Shown one piece after another: positions 49,967-59,950 of a stretch of DNA of 64,000 bases. A model generated the notes under the pieces. The model saw nothing but the letters and a program-made list of their open reading frames with translations. It did no database searches and was not told the origin of the DNA. Numbering within the stretch: position 1 is the stretch's first letter; each line of letters begins with the position of its first letter. The DNA comes from Agrococcus sediminis (GTDB lineage Bacteria; Actinomycetota; Actinomycetes; Actinomycetales; Microbacteriaceae): positions 290,646 through 354,645 of the forward strand of contig NZ_VOIR01000013.1 of NCBI RefSeq assembly GCF_007923295.1, in the 5' to 3' direction. A program made the translations under genes and the position numbers.

Positions 49967-50017
49967 GCGCTCCCTAGACTAGAGCGGCCCCGTCGGGCAC
50001 CGTTCGAGAGGACCCGC

Positions 50018-50905
50018 ATGACCGAGCGTATCCGCATCCTGCTGGAGACCCTGGCCCTGGCCGAGACGGGCGCCCGCACGAGCGAGGACATCTTCACCGG
50101 CACGAGCCACCCGATGCCGTTCGGCCGCGTGTTCGGCGGCCAGGTCATGGCGCAGGCCGTCGTCGCCGCGCAGCGCACGGTCGCCGAGTCGCGTCGCATC
50201 CACTCGGTGCACGGCTACTTCGTGCGGCCGGGCGACGTCGAGCTGCCGATCACGCTCGCCGTCGAGCGCATCCACGACGGCCGCTCGTTCTCGACGCGGC
50301 GCGTGCAGGCGTACCAGCAGGGCGTGCCGATCATGTCGATGATCTCCTCCTTCCAGGACGACGTCCCCGGCCCCAGCTCGCAGCACACCGCGCCGGAGGG
50401 CCTGCCGCGGCCGGAGGAGCTGCCGAGCTCGGAGGACCTCCTCGCTCCCTATGCCGGCCACCCGCAGGCGCGCGCCGTCATCGCGCGCCCCTTCGACATC
50501 CGCCACGTCGAGGGCCCCGTCTACGTGCCCGACCCCACGCGGCCGCGGCACGGCAAGCAGCACGTCTGGATCAAGGCGAAGGACCGCCTGCCCGACGACG
50601 ACGCGCTGCACCGCGCGGCGCTCGCCTACCTCTCCGACTACGCGATCCTCGAGCCCATCGTGCGCATGCACGGCGCCGCCTGGGCGACGCCCGGGCTCAA
50701 GGCCGCGAGCCTCGACCACGCCGTCTGGTGGCACCGGCCGGCGCGGGTCGACGAGTGGCTGCTGCTCGAGCTCGAGACGAGCTCCTCCGGCGGCGGTCGC
50801 GGCCTCGCGAACGGCTTCGTCTACACGGCCGACGGCACCCACGTCGCGACGATCGCGCAGGAGGGCATGGTGCGCGTGCCCGAGCAGCCGGGCGACCCCG
50901 CATGA
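50018..50905 (+). CDS. tesB: Acyl-CoA thioesterase II (TesB-like)
   Basis: A 295-residue double-hotdog thioesterase hydrolysing acyl-CoA. Signatures are MPFGRVFGGQVMAQAVVAA, RIHSVHGYFVRPGD, GRSFSTRRVQAYQQG and, in the second hotdog, SLDHAVWWHRP with the catalytic Asp. GAGAGGA precedes ATG 50018. The next gene overlaps by ATGA. Confidence 0.93.
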   Translation: MTERIRILLETLALAETGARTSEDIFTGTSHPMPFGRVFGGQVMAQAVVAAQRTVAESRRIHSVHGYFVRPGDVELPITLAVERIHDGRSFSTRRVQAYQQGVPIMSMISSFQDDVPGPSSQHTAPEGLPRPEELPSSEDLLAPYAGHPQARAVIARPFDIRHVEGPVYVPDPTRPRHGKQHVWIKAKDRLPDDDALHRAALAYLSDYAILEPIVRMHGAAWATPGLKAASLDHAVWWHRPARVDEWLLLELETSSSGGGRGLANGFVYTADGTHVATIAQEGMVRVPEQPGDPA

Positions 50906-51480
50906 GGGTCGAGCCGATCGCCCCCGCCGAGGCCATGCGCACCCTGCGCGACGCGCTGCCGCTGCGCACCGAGCGCCTCGTGCTGCGCACGCTCCGGCCC
51001 GACGACCTCGACGCCGTGCGCGCCTACCGCAACGCCCCCGGGCAGCGGCGCTGGACCTACAACCGCGACCAGACCGAGGCCGAGCTCATGGCCTGGACGG
51101 CCGGCGGCGCCCCCGTCTACCTGCGCGACGGCGACGCCGCGCAGCTGGGCATCGAGCTCGACGGCCGGCTCGTCGGCGACCTCATGCTGCGCATCACGAG
51201 CCTCGCCGGCCGGCAGTTCGAGCTCGGCTGGATGATCGCCGCCGACGCGCAGCGCAAGGGCATCGCGACCGAGGCCGCGCGGGCGGCGCTGCAGCTCGCG
51301 TGGGCGATGGGCGCGCACCGCGTGATCGCCGACCTCGACGAGGAGAACGTCGCCTCGCGGATCGTGGCCGAGCGGCTCGGCATGGCGGTCGAGGCGCGGC
51401 TGGTCGAGAACGAGGTCAACCCGGCCACCGGCGAGCTCGGCACCGCGCTCATCCTCGCCGTCCGGCGCGACGCGGCATAG
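50902..51480 (+). CDS. GNAT-family N-acetyltransferase (RimJ/RimL-like)
   Basis: A 192-residue acetyltransferase: LRTERLVLRTLRPDDLDAVR, then the acetyl-CoA loop ELGWMIAADAQRKGIATEAA and DLDEENVASRIVAERLGM. The acceptor (protein N-terminus or small molecule) is unknown. Translationally coupled to tesB. Confidence 0.9.
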   Translation: MRVEPIAPAEAMRTLRDALPLRTERLVLRTLRPDDLDAVRAYRNAPGQRRWTYNRDQTEAELMAWTAGGAPVYLRDGDAAQLGIELDGRLVGDLMLRITSLAGRQFELGWMIAADAQRKGIATEAARAALQLAWAMGAHRVIADLDEENVASRIVAERLGMAVEARLVENEVNPATGELGTALILAVRRDAA

Positions 51481-51483
51481 CGA

Positions 51484-51511
51484 CGGCGCCCCGTCCGGAG
51501 GCGGGGCGCCG
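51484..51511. terminator. Strong hairpin between GNAT gene and mmsA (convergent)
   Basis: A perfect 10-bp stem (CGGCGCCCCG at 51484-51493 with CGGGGCGCCG at 51502-51511) with an 8-nt loop TCCGGAGG. It lies between two convergent genes and could terminate both, although U-runs are absent. Confidence 0.65.
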
Positions 51512-51535
51512 TGCGCTCAGGGCTCGTACTCGGGG

Positions 51536-53062
51536 CTAGTTCTCGGGGAAGCCGAGGTTCAGGCCGCCGTGGCTCGGGTCGAGCCAGCGGCTCGTGACGA
51601 CCTTCTCGCGCGTGTAGAACTCGAACGCGTGCTTGCCGTAGGCCTTGCCCTGGCCGAAGATCGAGCGCTTCCAGCCGCCGAACGAGTGGTAGCCGACGGG
51701 CACCGGGATCGGCACGTTGATGCCGACCATGCCCACCTGCACCTCGTTCTGGAACCGGCGCGCGGCGCCGCCGTCGTTCGTGAAGATGGCGGTGCCGTTG
51801 CCGTAGGGGTTGCTGTTGATGAGCTCGAGGCCCTCCTCGTAGGAGGCGACGCGCACGACCGAGAGCACCGGCCCGAAGATCTCCTCCTTGTAGGCGGCGG
51901 AGTCGGTCGGCACGTTATCGATGAGCGTGGGCTTCAGCCAGAAGCCGTTCGGGTCGCCGTCGACCTCGGGGTCGCGGCCGTCGACGACCAGGTCGGCGCC
52001 GTCGTCGGCGGCGGTCTGGATGTAGCCGGCCACCTTGTCGCGGTGCGCGCCGGTGATGAGCGGGCCCATGTCGTTGTCGCGCGTGCCGTCGCCCGTGCGG
52101 ATCGCCGCCATCTTCTCCTTGATCTTGGCGGTGAGCTCGTCGGCGATCGAGTCGACCGCGACGACGACCGAGATCGCCATGCAGCGCTCGCCCGCCGAGC
52201 CGAAGCCCGCGTTCACGGCCGCGTCGGCGGTGATGTCGAGGTCGGCGTCGGGCAGCACGAGCATGTGGTTCTTCGCGCCGCCGAGCGCCTGCACGCGCTT
52301 GCCGTGCTTCGAGCCCGTCTCGTACACGTACTCGGCGATGGGCGTCGACCCGACGAACGAGATCGCCTGCACGTCGGGGTGCGTCAGCAGCGTGTCGACG
52401 GCCTCCTTGTCGCCGTGCACGACCGTGAGCACGCCGTCGGGCAGGCCCGCCTCCTGGAAGAGCTCGGCGATGAAGACCGCCGCCGACGGGTCCTTCTCGC
52501 TCGGCTTGATGACGACGCAGTTGCCCGCGGCGAGCGCGACCGGCGCGAACCACAGCGGGATCATCGCCGGGAAGTTGAACGGGCTGATGATCCCGACCAC
52601 GCCGAGCGGCTGCCGCAGCGAGTAGACGTCGACGCCTGTCGACGCGTTCTCCGAGTACTCGCCCTTCGTGAGCAGCGGGAACGCGGTGGCGAGCTCGGCG
52701 ACCTCGATGCCGCGCGCGATCTCGCCGAGCGCGTCCGAGTGCACCTTGCCGTGCTCGCGCGTGACGATCGTCGCGAGCTCGTCGCGGCGCTGCACGATGA
52801 GCTCGCGGAAGCGGAACATGATCGACTGCCGCTTCGCGATCGACAGGTCGCGCCAGGCGGGGAACGCCGCCTTCGCGGTGGCGATCGCCTCCGAGACCTC
52901 GTCGGCGCTCGCGAGGCCGACCTCCGACACGGCGACGCCGATCGCGGGGTTGAACACGGGCGCCGTGCGGCCGTGGCCCTCGCGGCGCCGGCCGGCGATC
53001 CAGTGCGGGATGCGGGTGGGGGCGGTGGACTGCTCGGTGGTCTCGACAGCGGTGTCGGTCAT
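51536..53062 (-). CDS. mmsA: CoA-acylating methylmalonate-semialdehyde dehydrogenase
   Basis: A 508-residue aldehyde dehydrogenase using NAD and CoA, converting (methyl)malonate semialdehyde to propionyl- or acetyl-CoA in valine and myo-inositol breakdown. Signatures: ISPFNFPAMIPLWFAPVALA, ALGGAKNHMLVLPDADLD and the catalytic Cys in GSAGERCMAISV; the conserved GINVPIPVPVGYHSFGGWK marks MmsA. No inositol genes are nearby. GGAGCT precedes the ATG. Confidence 0.94.
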   Translation of the reverse strand: MTDTAVETTEQSTAPTRIPHWIAGRRREGHGRTAPVFNPAIGVAVSEVGLASADEVSEAIATAKAAFPAWRDLSIAKRQSIMFRFRELIVQRRDELATIVTREHGKVHSDALGEIARGIEVAELATAFPLLTKGEYSENASTGVDVYSLRQPLGVVGIISPFNFPAMIPLWFAPVALAAGNCVVIKPSEKDPSAAVFIAELFQEAGLPDGVLTVVHGDKEAVDTLLTHPDVQAISFVGSTPIAEYVYETGSKHGKRVQALGGAKNHMLVLPDADLDITADAAVNAGFGSAGERCMAISVVVAVDSIADELTAKIKEKMAAIRTGDGTRDNDMGPLITGAHRDKVAGYIQTAADDGADLVVDGRDPEVDGDPNGFWLKPTLIDNVPTDSAAYKEEIFGPVLSVVRVASYEEGLELINSNPYGNGTAIFTNDGGAARRFQNEVQVGMVGINVPIPVPVGYHSFGGWKRSIFGQGKAYGKHAFEFYTREKVVTSRWLDPSHGGLNLGFPEN

Positions 53063-53118
53063 GGTGGGAGCTCCTCCAGAAGGGTGGCCTCGTTGCGCTG
53101 CCAGCCTACCGGCGGGCC

Positions 53119-53573
53119 TCAGCCCCGGCGGAACTCGACCGGCGCCTCCACGTAGGGCGCCCAGGCCTCCCGCTCCGCGTCGCTCAGCCGGCGCGGCCGG
53201 CCCGTCGACGCATCCAGCATCACCACGGTCGTCGCCGCCCGCGCGTACACCTCGGAGCGATCGGGCGAGAGCACCTCGTAGCAGACCTGCATGCTCGCGC
53301 CGCCGAGCTGCCCGACCCAGATGTCGACGACGATCGGCTCGCGGTGGTGCGGGATCTGCCCGAGGTACTCGGCCTCCTGCCGCGCGATGACGGTCACGCT
53401 CGTCGCGCCGGGCCCGGCATCGATGATCGCGGTGGTGGGCGAGCCCTCCGGCCCGCCCGCCCAGAACGCCGAGACGCGGGCCTCCTCGAGCAGGGTCAGG
53501 AGCGCCGCGTTGTTGACGTGCCCGTACGCGTCGAGATCGGACCAGCGCACGCGCACCGGCACCGCGAGGCGCA

Positions 53574-53574
<1 letters not shown>
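53119..53574 (-). CDS. Acyl-CoA thioesterase (4HBT hotdog family)
   Basis: A 151-residue single-hotdog protein: VRVRWSDLDAYGHVNNAALL contains the catalytic Asp of the 4-hydroxybenzoyl-CoA thioesterase type. The substrate is unknown. ATG 53574 shares one base with the ettA stop (TGATG), so it is coupled to ettA. Confidence 0.9.
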
Positions 53575-55256
<1,682 letters not shown>

Positions 55257-55260
55257 GCCC

Positions 55261-55695
55261 TCAGTCTACGGTGACGATCTCCCCCACCAGGCACCGGCCG
55301 CTGCCGAGCGCGCTCGCCCGGACGGCGGTCGCCTCGCCCTCGCCGACGCTGCCGACGAGGCATCCGTCGCCGTCCCTCACCGCGATCTGCACGAACGTGA
55401 CGGGCGCCCCGAGGGAGTCGACCTCGCGGGTGCGCTCGATCGCCGACCGCTCGAAGCCAGCGGCCTGGACCGCCGCCACGAGCGCGTCGGGGGCGCTCGG
55501 CGACTGCCCCTCGAGCGCCGAGCGGAAGACGGCGAGCGCCTCGTCGCCCTCGTCCGAGGGGGCGGGAGCGTCCGCAGGGCCGCCGGCCTCGTCGGCCGGC
55601 GATGCTGCGGGGACCGGCTCAGCCGGCCCCGGCGACGACGCGCAGCCGGCGAGGACGAGCGAGGCGAGCAGCACGACTGCCGCGAGCTGGCGCAC
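55261..55695 (-). CDS. Small lipoprotein (possibly DUF6993)
   Basis: A 144-residue lipoprotein with signal AAVVLLASLVLAGC (lipid Cys near residue 18), a Pro/Ala/Asp-rich linker and an 80-residue domain with two Cys (GDGCLVGSV and GSGRCLVGE) likely forming a disulfide. Similar domains of unknown function occur in Microbacteriaceae; the DUF assignment is tentative. GTG 55695 has GGAGGAGGG upstream; TAGGCT (55736-55731) could be its -10. Confidence 0.72.
   Translation of the reverse strand: MRQLAAVVLLASLVLAGCASSPGPAEPVPAASPADEAGGPADAPAPSDEGDEALAVFRSALEGQSPSAPDALVAAVQAAGFERSAIERTREVDSLGAPVTFVQIAVRDGDGCLVGSVGEGEATAVRASALGSGRCLVGEIVTVD
55263..55268 (-). promoter_or_regulatory. -10 element of ettA
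   Basis: TAGACT is 6 nt upstream of ATG 55256, inside the 3' end of the lipoprotein gene. Confidence 0.5.
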
Positions 55696-55740
55696 GCGCC
55701 CTCCTCCACCTGCCGGACCGGAACGGCCCCAGCCTAGGGC

Positions 55741-56217
55741 TCAGAAGGGCGGATCGGCGTCGGCTCCGGGCGCGTGCCACTGCTCGGCGCCGGCACCGAT
55801 CAGCGCCGGCTCAGGCGCCTGCGCCTCGCGGTCGGCGGGTGCCGGATTGCGGTGGTCGGCGTCGGCCTGCGGCTGCCGGCGCTCGCGCGACACCGGGCCG
55901 ACGCGCAGCGAGTGCCCGACGTGCTCGGCGCGGATCTTGACGCTCGTGCCGCGCTTGTCGCCCGACTCCCACTGGTCGACCTTGAGCTTGCCGAGCACGA
56001 CGACGAGGTCGCCCTTGCGCAGCGACGATCCGACGTGCTCGGCGAAGCCGCCCCACGCCTCGACGGAGAACCAGTTGGTGTGGGCGTCGACCCACTGCTC
56101 GTCCTCCTTGCGGCGACTCGTGCTCGCGAGGCGGAACTCGGCCACGCGGTCGCCGTTGACGGTCTTCACGATCGGGTCGCCTCCGAGGGACCCGACGACG
56201 GTGATTGCATCGTTCAT
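55741..56217 (-). CDS. ssb: Single-stranded DNA-binding protein
   Basis: A 158-residue SSB. The OB fold spans residues 1-110 (NDAITVVGSLGGDPIVKTVN, WFSVEAWGGFAEHV, LRKGDLVVVLGKLKVDQW); the tail is acidic and Pro-rich, ending ADADPPF, an SSB-type C-terminus. It is not in an rpsF-ssb-rpsR cluster here, so it may be the paralogue used in DNA uptake or recombination. Confidence 0.9.
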   Translation of the reverse strand: MNDAITVVGSLGGDPIVKTVNGDRVAEFRLASTSRRKEDEQWVDAHTNWFSVEAWGGFAEHVGSSLRKGDLVVVLGKLKVDQWESGDKRGTSVKIRAEHVGHSLRVGPVSRERRQPQADADHRNPAPADREAQAPEPALIGAGAEQWHAPGADADPPF

Positions 56218-56284
56218 GCCGCGAGGATGCACCGCGGTGGTCGCCGCGCGGGCGCGGCCGGGCCCGAGCTGTGGAGAACCCCGA

Positions 56285-56809
56285 TCAGCCGCGCAGGTAC
56301 TCGGCGAAGCCGGCGCGGATCTTGTTGACCTTCGGCACCGCGACGGCGAGGCAGTAGCCCTGCGTCGGGTTCTTGGCGAAGAAGTCCTGGTGGTACTCCT
56401 CGGCGTCGAAGAACTCGCCGAGCGGCTCGAGCGTCGTGACGATCTCGCCCGGCCACCACTCGCCGGCGCGCGCGATCGCGGCCTCGAAGGCCTCGCGCTC
56501 GGCGTCGTCGCGGTAGAACATCGCCGATCGGTACTGCGTGCCGACGTCGTTGCCCTGCCGGTTGAGCTGCCGCGGGTCGTGCATCGTGAAGAACATGTCG
56601 AGCACGACCTCGGTCGGCAACCGCTCCTCGTCGTAGACGACCTTGACGGCCTCGGCGTGCCCGGTGGTGCCGGTGCACACGAGGTCGTAGCTCGGGTGGG
56701 CGACGGAGCCGCCGGTGTAGCCGGAGACGACCTCCTCCACGCCCTCGACGACGCGGTACGCCGCGTCGAGGCACCAGAAGCAGCCACCGGCAAGCACGAT
56801 CTCACGCAT
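56285..56809 (-). CDS. msrA: Peptide methionine-S-sulfoxide reductase MsrA
   Basis: A 174-residue repair enzyme reducing methionine-S-sulfoxide. Catalytic Cys10 sits in LAGGCFWCLDAAYR; GYTGGSVAHPSYDLVCTG and HDPRQLNRQGNDVGTQYRSA are conserved. ATG 56809 is 6 nt after TAGGCT, predicting a leaderless mRNA. Confidence 0.96.
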   Translation of the reverse strand: MREIVLAGGCFWCLDAAYRVVEGVEEVVSGYTGGSVAHPSYDLVCTGTTGHAEAVKVVYDEERLPTEVVLDMFFTMHDPRQLNRQGNDVGTQYRSAMFYRDDAEREAFEAAIARAGEWWPGEIVTTLEPLGEFFDAEEYHQDFFAKNPTQGYCLAVAVPKVNKIRAGFAEYLRG

Positions 56810-56815
56810 GGGACG

Positions 56816-56821
56816 AGCCTA
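56816..56821 (-). promoter_or_regulatory. -10 element of msrA
   Basis: TAGGCT is 6 nt upstream of ATG 56809. Confidence 0.5.
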
Positions 56822-56911
56822 GAGGGCGAGCCTGTGCGCACCCCATGCCCGCGGACGCCCCGCGGCATGTGGGTGGCCGCTCGTAGCGTCGGTGGTGCGG
56901 AAGGAGTCGCG

Positions 56912-57163
56912 ATGGCCATCATGAGCAGCACCCAGCGGGGCACGGCCCCTCGAGCGGCGCACGTCGCCACGCGCCGCGTGCGCGACGACCTCTGGCGCGT
57001 GGTGAGCGCATCCGGCCTCGCCCTCGGCTACATCGCGCGCGTCGAGGGCCCGGGCGGCCCCGCGTTCGAGTCGCGTCGCCTGCTGCCGGGCGGCACCACG
57101 CTGCTGCCGATCGGCCGCGGCTGGTCGCTCGACGACGCGCTCGCCTGCTTCACCGGCCCCTGA
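56912..57163 (+). CDS. Small hypothetical protein (83 aa)
   Basis: An 83-residue basic protein: ATRRVRDDLWRVVSASGLAL then GYIARVEGPGGPAFESRRLL and SLDDALACFTGP. The pattern (short beta strands, a sequence around GRGWSLDDALA) suggests a small beta-rich domain. It is not recognised. AAGGAG lies 5 nt before ATG 56912; ATG 56921 is an alternative. Confidence 0.65.
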   Translation: MAIMSSTQRGTAPRAAHVATRRVRDDLWRVVSASGLALGYIARVEGPGGPAFESRRLLPGGTTLLPIGRGWSLDDALACFTGP

Positions 57164-57183
57164 GACCGGCCGCCGCGATGCGA

Positions 57184-57219
57184 GGAGCGGGGCCGGGGCA
57201 TGCGCCCCGACCCCGCTCC
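57184..57219. terminator. Strong bidirectional hairpin
   Basis: GGAGCGGGG (57184-57192) pairs with CCCCGCTCC (57211-57219), and an inner CGGGG/CCCCG extends the stem. It lies between two convergent genes. Confidence 0.7.
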
Positions 57220-57239
57220 ACAGGTGTGCTGCCGCCGGC

Positions 57240-57800
57240 TCAGGCCGCGACGGGAGCCTGCTGGATCGCCGAGATCTCGATCTCGATGTCGACGTCGTCC
57301 GACAGCATGACGCCGCCGGTCTCGATGGCGACGTTCCAGCTGATGCCGAAGTCGCTGCGCTTGATGCGCGTGCGGGCCGAGGCGCCGGCGCGGGTGTTGC
57401 CCCACGTGTCGGGGCCGATGCCGCCGAACTCGAGCAGCAGCGAGACGGGCTTCGTCACGCCGCGCAGCGTCAGGTCGCCGTCGACGTAGAGGTCGTCGCC
57501 GTCGACGCGCGCGCCAGTGGAGACGAAGGTCCACTCGGGGTGCTCCTCGATCGCGAAGAAGTCGTTCGAGCGCAGGTGCTGGTCGCGGTCGGCGTTCTTG
57601 GTGTTGATCGTCGACGGGTCGACGGTCGCCGTGATCGACGACTCCTCGGGCTGCTCGGCGAGCACGATGGTGCCCTCGAGGCCCTCGATCTCTCCGCGGA
57701 CCTTCGCCACCATCATGTGGCGCACGGAGAAGGTGACGTTCGAGTGCGAGCCGTCGATGACGTAGGTGCCGGGCTGGTAGCCGGGGATGTTCTGCAGCAT
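57240..57800 (-). CDS. YceI-family protein
   Basis: A 186-residue lipocalin-like protein: TYVIDGSHSNVTFSVRHMM, STINTKNADRDQHLRSNDFF and LTLRGVTKPVSLLLEF are the family signatures. No signal peptide, so it is cytoplasmic here. YceI proteins bind polyisoprenoids or other hydrophobic ligands and are often stress-induced. AAAGG precedes the ATG. Confidence 0.93.
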   Translation of the reverse strand: MLQNIPGYQPGTYVIDGSHSNVTFSVRHMMVAKVRGEIEGLEGTIVLAEQPEESSITATVDPSTINTKNADRDQHLRSNDFFAIEEHPEWTFVSTGARVDGDDLYVDGDLTLRGVTKPVSLLLEFGGIGPDTWGNTRAGASARTRIKRSDFGISWNVAIETGGVMLSDDVDIEIEISAIQQAPVAA

Positions 57801-57893
57801 GGGAGCCTTTCGGTGAGTCGGAAGTCCTTCAGAATCGAACCAACCGGCGGCGACGCGATCGCATTCCCGATCGATCCGAGGATCCTCCGCAGC

Positions 57894-58565
57894 TCACTCG
57901 CCGTGCAGGAGGTCCTTGCCCTCGCGGCGGTTGCGCAGCACGCGCGCGGTCACCCACCACGCGATCACGATGAGCACGACCGCGACGACCACCCACTGGA
58001 GCGTGTCCATGTAGGGCTCGATCACGTGGTAGTTCCGGCCGAGCGAGAAGCCGACCATGATGAAGATCGTGTTCCAGATGGCCGAGCCGACGAGCGTCAG
58101 GCCGAGGAACAGCGGCAGCGGCATGCGCTCGATGCCCGCCGGGATCGAGATGAGGCTGCGGAAGATCGGCAGGAACCGCCCGAAGAGCACCGTCTTCCAG
58201 CCGTGCCGCGCGAACCACGCGGTCGTCTTGTCGATGTCGCTCGCCCGCACGAGCGGCACGCGGCTCGCGATCCTCGCCAGCCGCTCGTGGCCGAGCCACC
58301 TGCCCAGCAGGTAGAGCGCGAGCGCGCCGACGACGGACCCGATGGTGGTCCAGATGATGGCCTCGGCGAGCGTGAAGCCGCCCTGCGCCGCGGTGAAGCC
58401 CGCGAGCGGCAGGATCACCTCGCTGGGGATCGGCGGGAACAGGTTCTCGGCGGCGATCGCGATCGCCGCACCGGGAGCGCCGACCGTCTCCATCAGGCTG
58501 ACGGCCCAGCCGGCGACGCCGGTGAGGTCGTCTGCGGGTTGAGTCTGGGTGAGGACGTCGATCAC
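57894..58565 (-). CDS. DedA-family membrane protein (second copy)
   Basis: A 223-residue protein with about five hydrophobic segments. NLFPPIPSEVILPLAGFTAA, LLGRWLGHERLARIASR and GWKTVLFGRFLPIFRSLISI are DedA signatures; the PPIPSE motif distinguishes this copy from that at 39883 (PGDTIV). A probable polyprenyl-phosphate or phospholipid flippase. GTG 58565 is 6 nt after TAGGCT. Confidence 0.92.
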   Translation of the reverse strand: MIDVLTQTQPADDLTGVAGWAVSLMETVGAPGAAIAIAAENLFPPIPSEVILPLAGFTAAQGGFTLAEAIIWTTIGSVVGALALYLLGRWLGHERLARIASRVPLVRASDIDKTTAWFARHGWKTVLFGRFLPIFRSLISIPAGIERMPLPLFLGLTLVGSAIWNTIFIMVGFSLGRNYHVIEPYMDTLQWVVVAVVLIVIAWWVTARVLRNRREGKDLLHGE

Positions 58566-58571
58566 CTCGAC

Positions 58572-58577
58572 AGCCTA
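58572..58577 (-). promoter_or_regulatory. -10 element of the second dedA gene
   Basis: TAGGCT sits 6 nt before GTG 58565, in the 3' end of the HNH-like gene. Confidence 0.5.
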
Positions 58578-59024
58578 CGGTCGCCGGTCTGGGCGAGGCC
58601 TGAGGTAGGCGTCGTGCCAAGACGAGCCCCTCCGCTCGATCGTGACGATGGCATGGCAGTTCCGGCACCGCACGTCGCACTTCTCGATCTCCGCTCGGAT
58701 CAGCTCCAGCGCACGCTCACGTCGGACCATGGTTCCGACACTGGCGATCTTCGTCCCGCGCACGTGGTCGAACTCGAGCAGCCTGATGTCCGCGATGCCG
58801 CAGTCGACGCACCCCTCCGAGAACCGAGCCATGATCACGTCGAGGGCTTGCCGGCGGCGAGCCCGGCTCGTGCGACGCACGTTGGCCTTGTGCCGGACCG
58901 CATCGTCGCGATAGTGGGCCTTCTGGCAGGCACGGCAATAAGAGTGCAAGCCGTCCTTGTTCCGCGGGCTGCGATTGAACTCGACGACCGATCTCTCGGT
59001 CAGGCACCGCGCACAGCGCTTCAT
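58575..59024 (-). CDS. HNH-like/zinc-ribbon protein
   Basis: A 149-residue protein with two Cys clusters. The N-terminal one is CARC (near residue 4) with CRAC (residue 30), and the C-terminal one is CVDCG...CRNCH. Between them LEFDHVRGTK supplies the Asp-His of an HNH nuclease-like centre. Highly basic middle (RRTSRARRRQALD). Probably a DNA nuclease or DNA-binding protein; relatives are found in phages and islands. ATG 59024 is 6 nt after TACCGT. Confidence 0.75.
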   Translation of the reverse strand: MKRCARCLTERSVVEFNRSPRNKDGLHSYCRACQKAHYRDDAVRHKANVRRTSRARRRQALDVIMARFSEGCVDCGIADIRLLEFDHVRGTKIASVGTMVRRERALELIRAEIEKCDVRCRNCHAIVTIERRGSSWHDAYLRPRPDRRP

Positions 59025-59030
59025 GGCCGC

Positions 59031-59036
59031 ACGGTA
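59031..59036 (-). promoter_or_regulatory. -10 element of the HNH-like gene
   Basis: TACCGT is 6 nt upstream of ATG 59024. Confidence 0.45.
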
Positions 59037-59134
59037 GGCCGCGCCACTGACAGCCTCCCGGCGGAGGTGCGACGGCGATGCGCACCGGATGAGCCCTCAC
59101 CTGCCGTGCAGCAATGCGTCTGTCACGGGCGCTG

Positions 59135-59207
59135 CGCCCCCGGCGGGAGTCGAACCCGCGACAAAAGGATTAGAAGGCCTCTGCTCTATCCGCTGAGCTA
59201 CGGGGGC
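59135..59207 (-). tRNA. tRNA-Arg (TCT)
   Basis: A complete 73-nt cloverleaf. The acceptor is GCCCCCG/CGGGGGC with discriminator G, the D arm has GCTCAGCGGATAGAGC, the anticodon TCT is at 59174-59172, and the T arm has GCGGGTTCGACTCCCGC. CCA is not encoded. A -10-like TAGATT (59219-59214) lies 6 nt before the 5' end. Confidence 0.97.
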
Positions 59208-59283
59208 CCGCCCAATCTACCGGCCCGCGGGCCATGGCCCACGGCTGCGCCGAGTCAGCCCCGTGGCATGCCAGGCTGGGCTC

Positions 59284-59925
59284 ATGACCGGCGCACTCCT
59301 GTTCGACATGGACGGCACGCTCATCGACTCGGAGCCCATGTGGCACGACGAGATGCGCCGATTCGCGCGGGCGCACCGTATCGAGTGGACGACCGAGGAC
59401 TGCCACTGGACCACGGGGCGGCCGATGGTCGAGTGGGGCGAGCGGATGCGCGAGCGCGGCGTCGACATGGACCGAGCGGCGATCGTCGCCGAGATCGCCG
59501 GCGCCGTCGCGGCGGGCGTCCGGGAGGACGTGCCGTGGCTGCCGGGCAGCCTCGCGCTGCTCGAGCGCGTCGCCGAGCGCGGCATCCCCGCGGCGCTCAT
59601 CACCAACGCGTCGGGCGAGAACGCCCGCGCGCTGCTCGAGGCGGCCCCGGTGGGCGCGCTGCGGTTCGCGGTCTCGGCCGACGACGTGGAGCGGTCGAAG
59701 CCCGACCCCGAGCCCTACGCGCTCGCCGTCCGCCGGCTCGGCGCCGACGCATCCGCCTCGATCGCGTTCGAGGACTCGGGCAGCGGCGCGCGCTCGGCGG
59801 CGGCGGCCGGCGCCCGCCTGTGGTTCCTCACGACGCAGCTGCCCCAGTCGCCGGTGCCCGCGGAGCGCACGATCGGCACCCTCGCCGACGTCGACGCCGA
59901 CGAGCTCTTCGCCGCGCTCGGCTGA
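59284..59925 (+). CDS. HAD-superfamily phosphatase (beta-phosphoglucomutase/GPH-like)
   Basis: A 213-residue HAD hydrolase: motif I LLFDMDGTLIDSEPMW, motif II LITNAS, motif III KPDPEPY and motif IV ASIAFEDSGSGARSA. The helical cap is of the C1 type. The substrate (a sugar phosphate or similar) is unknown. ATG 59284 is chosen before the Asp motif; CAGGCT 6 nt upstream resembles the -10 elements seen elsewhere. Confidence 0.92.
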   Translation: MTGALLFDMDGTLIDSEPMWHDEMRRFARAHRIEWTTEDCHWTTGRPMVEWGERMRERGVDMDRAAIVAEIAGAVAAGVREDVPWLPGSLALLERVAERGIPAALITNASGENARALLEAAPVGALRFAVSADDVERSKPDPEPYALAVRRLGADASASIAFEDSGSGARSAAAAGARLWFLTTQLPQSPVPAERTIGTLADVDADELFAALG

Positions 59926-59938
59926 GCGCCGCGGCGCA

Positions 59939-59944
59939 TACCAT
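59939..59944 (+). promoter_or_regulatory. -10 element of orn
   Basis: TACCAT is 6 nt upstream of ATG 59951. Confidence 0.4.
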
Positions 59945-59950
59945 ACGGCT

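Noticed and set aside
51569..53155. A 528-codon plus-strand frame opposite mmsA
   Set aside because: It mirrors mmsA codon for codon and has the Val/Asp/Arg-rich composition of antisense frames in GC-rich genes.
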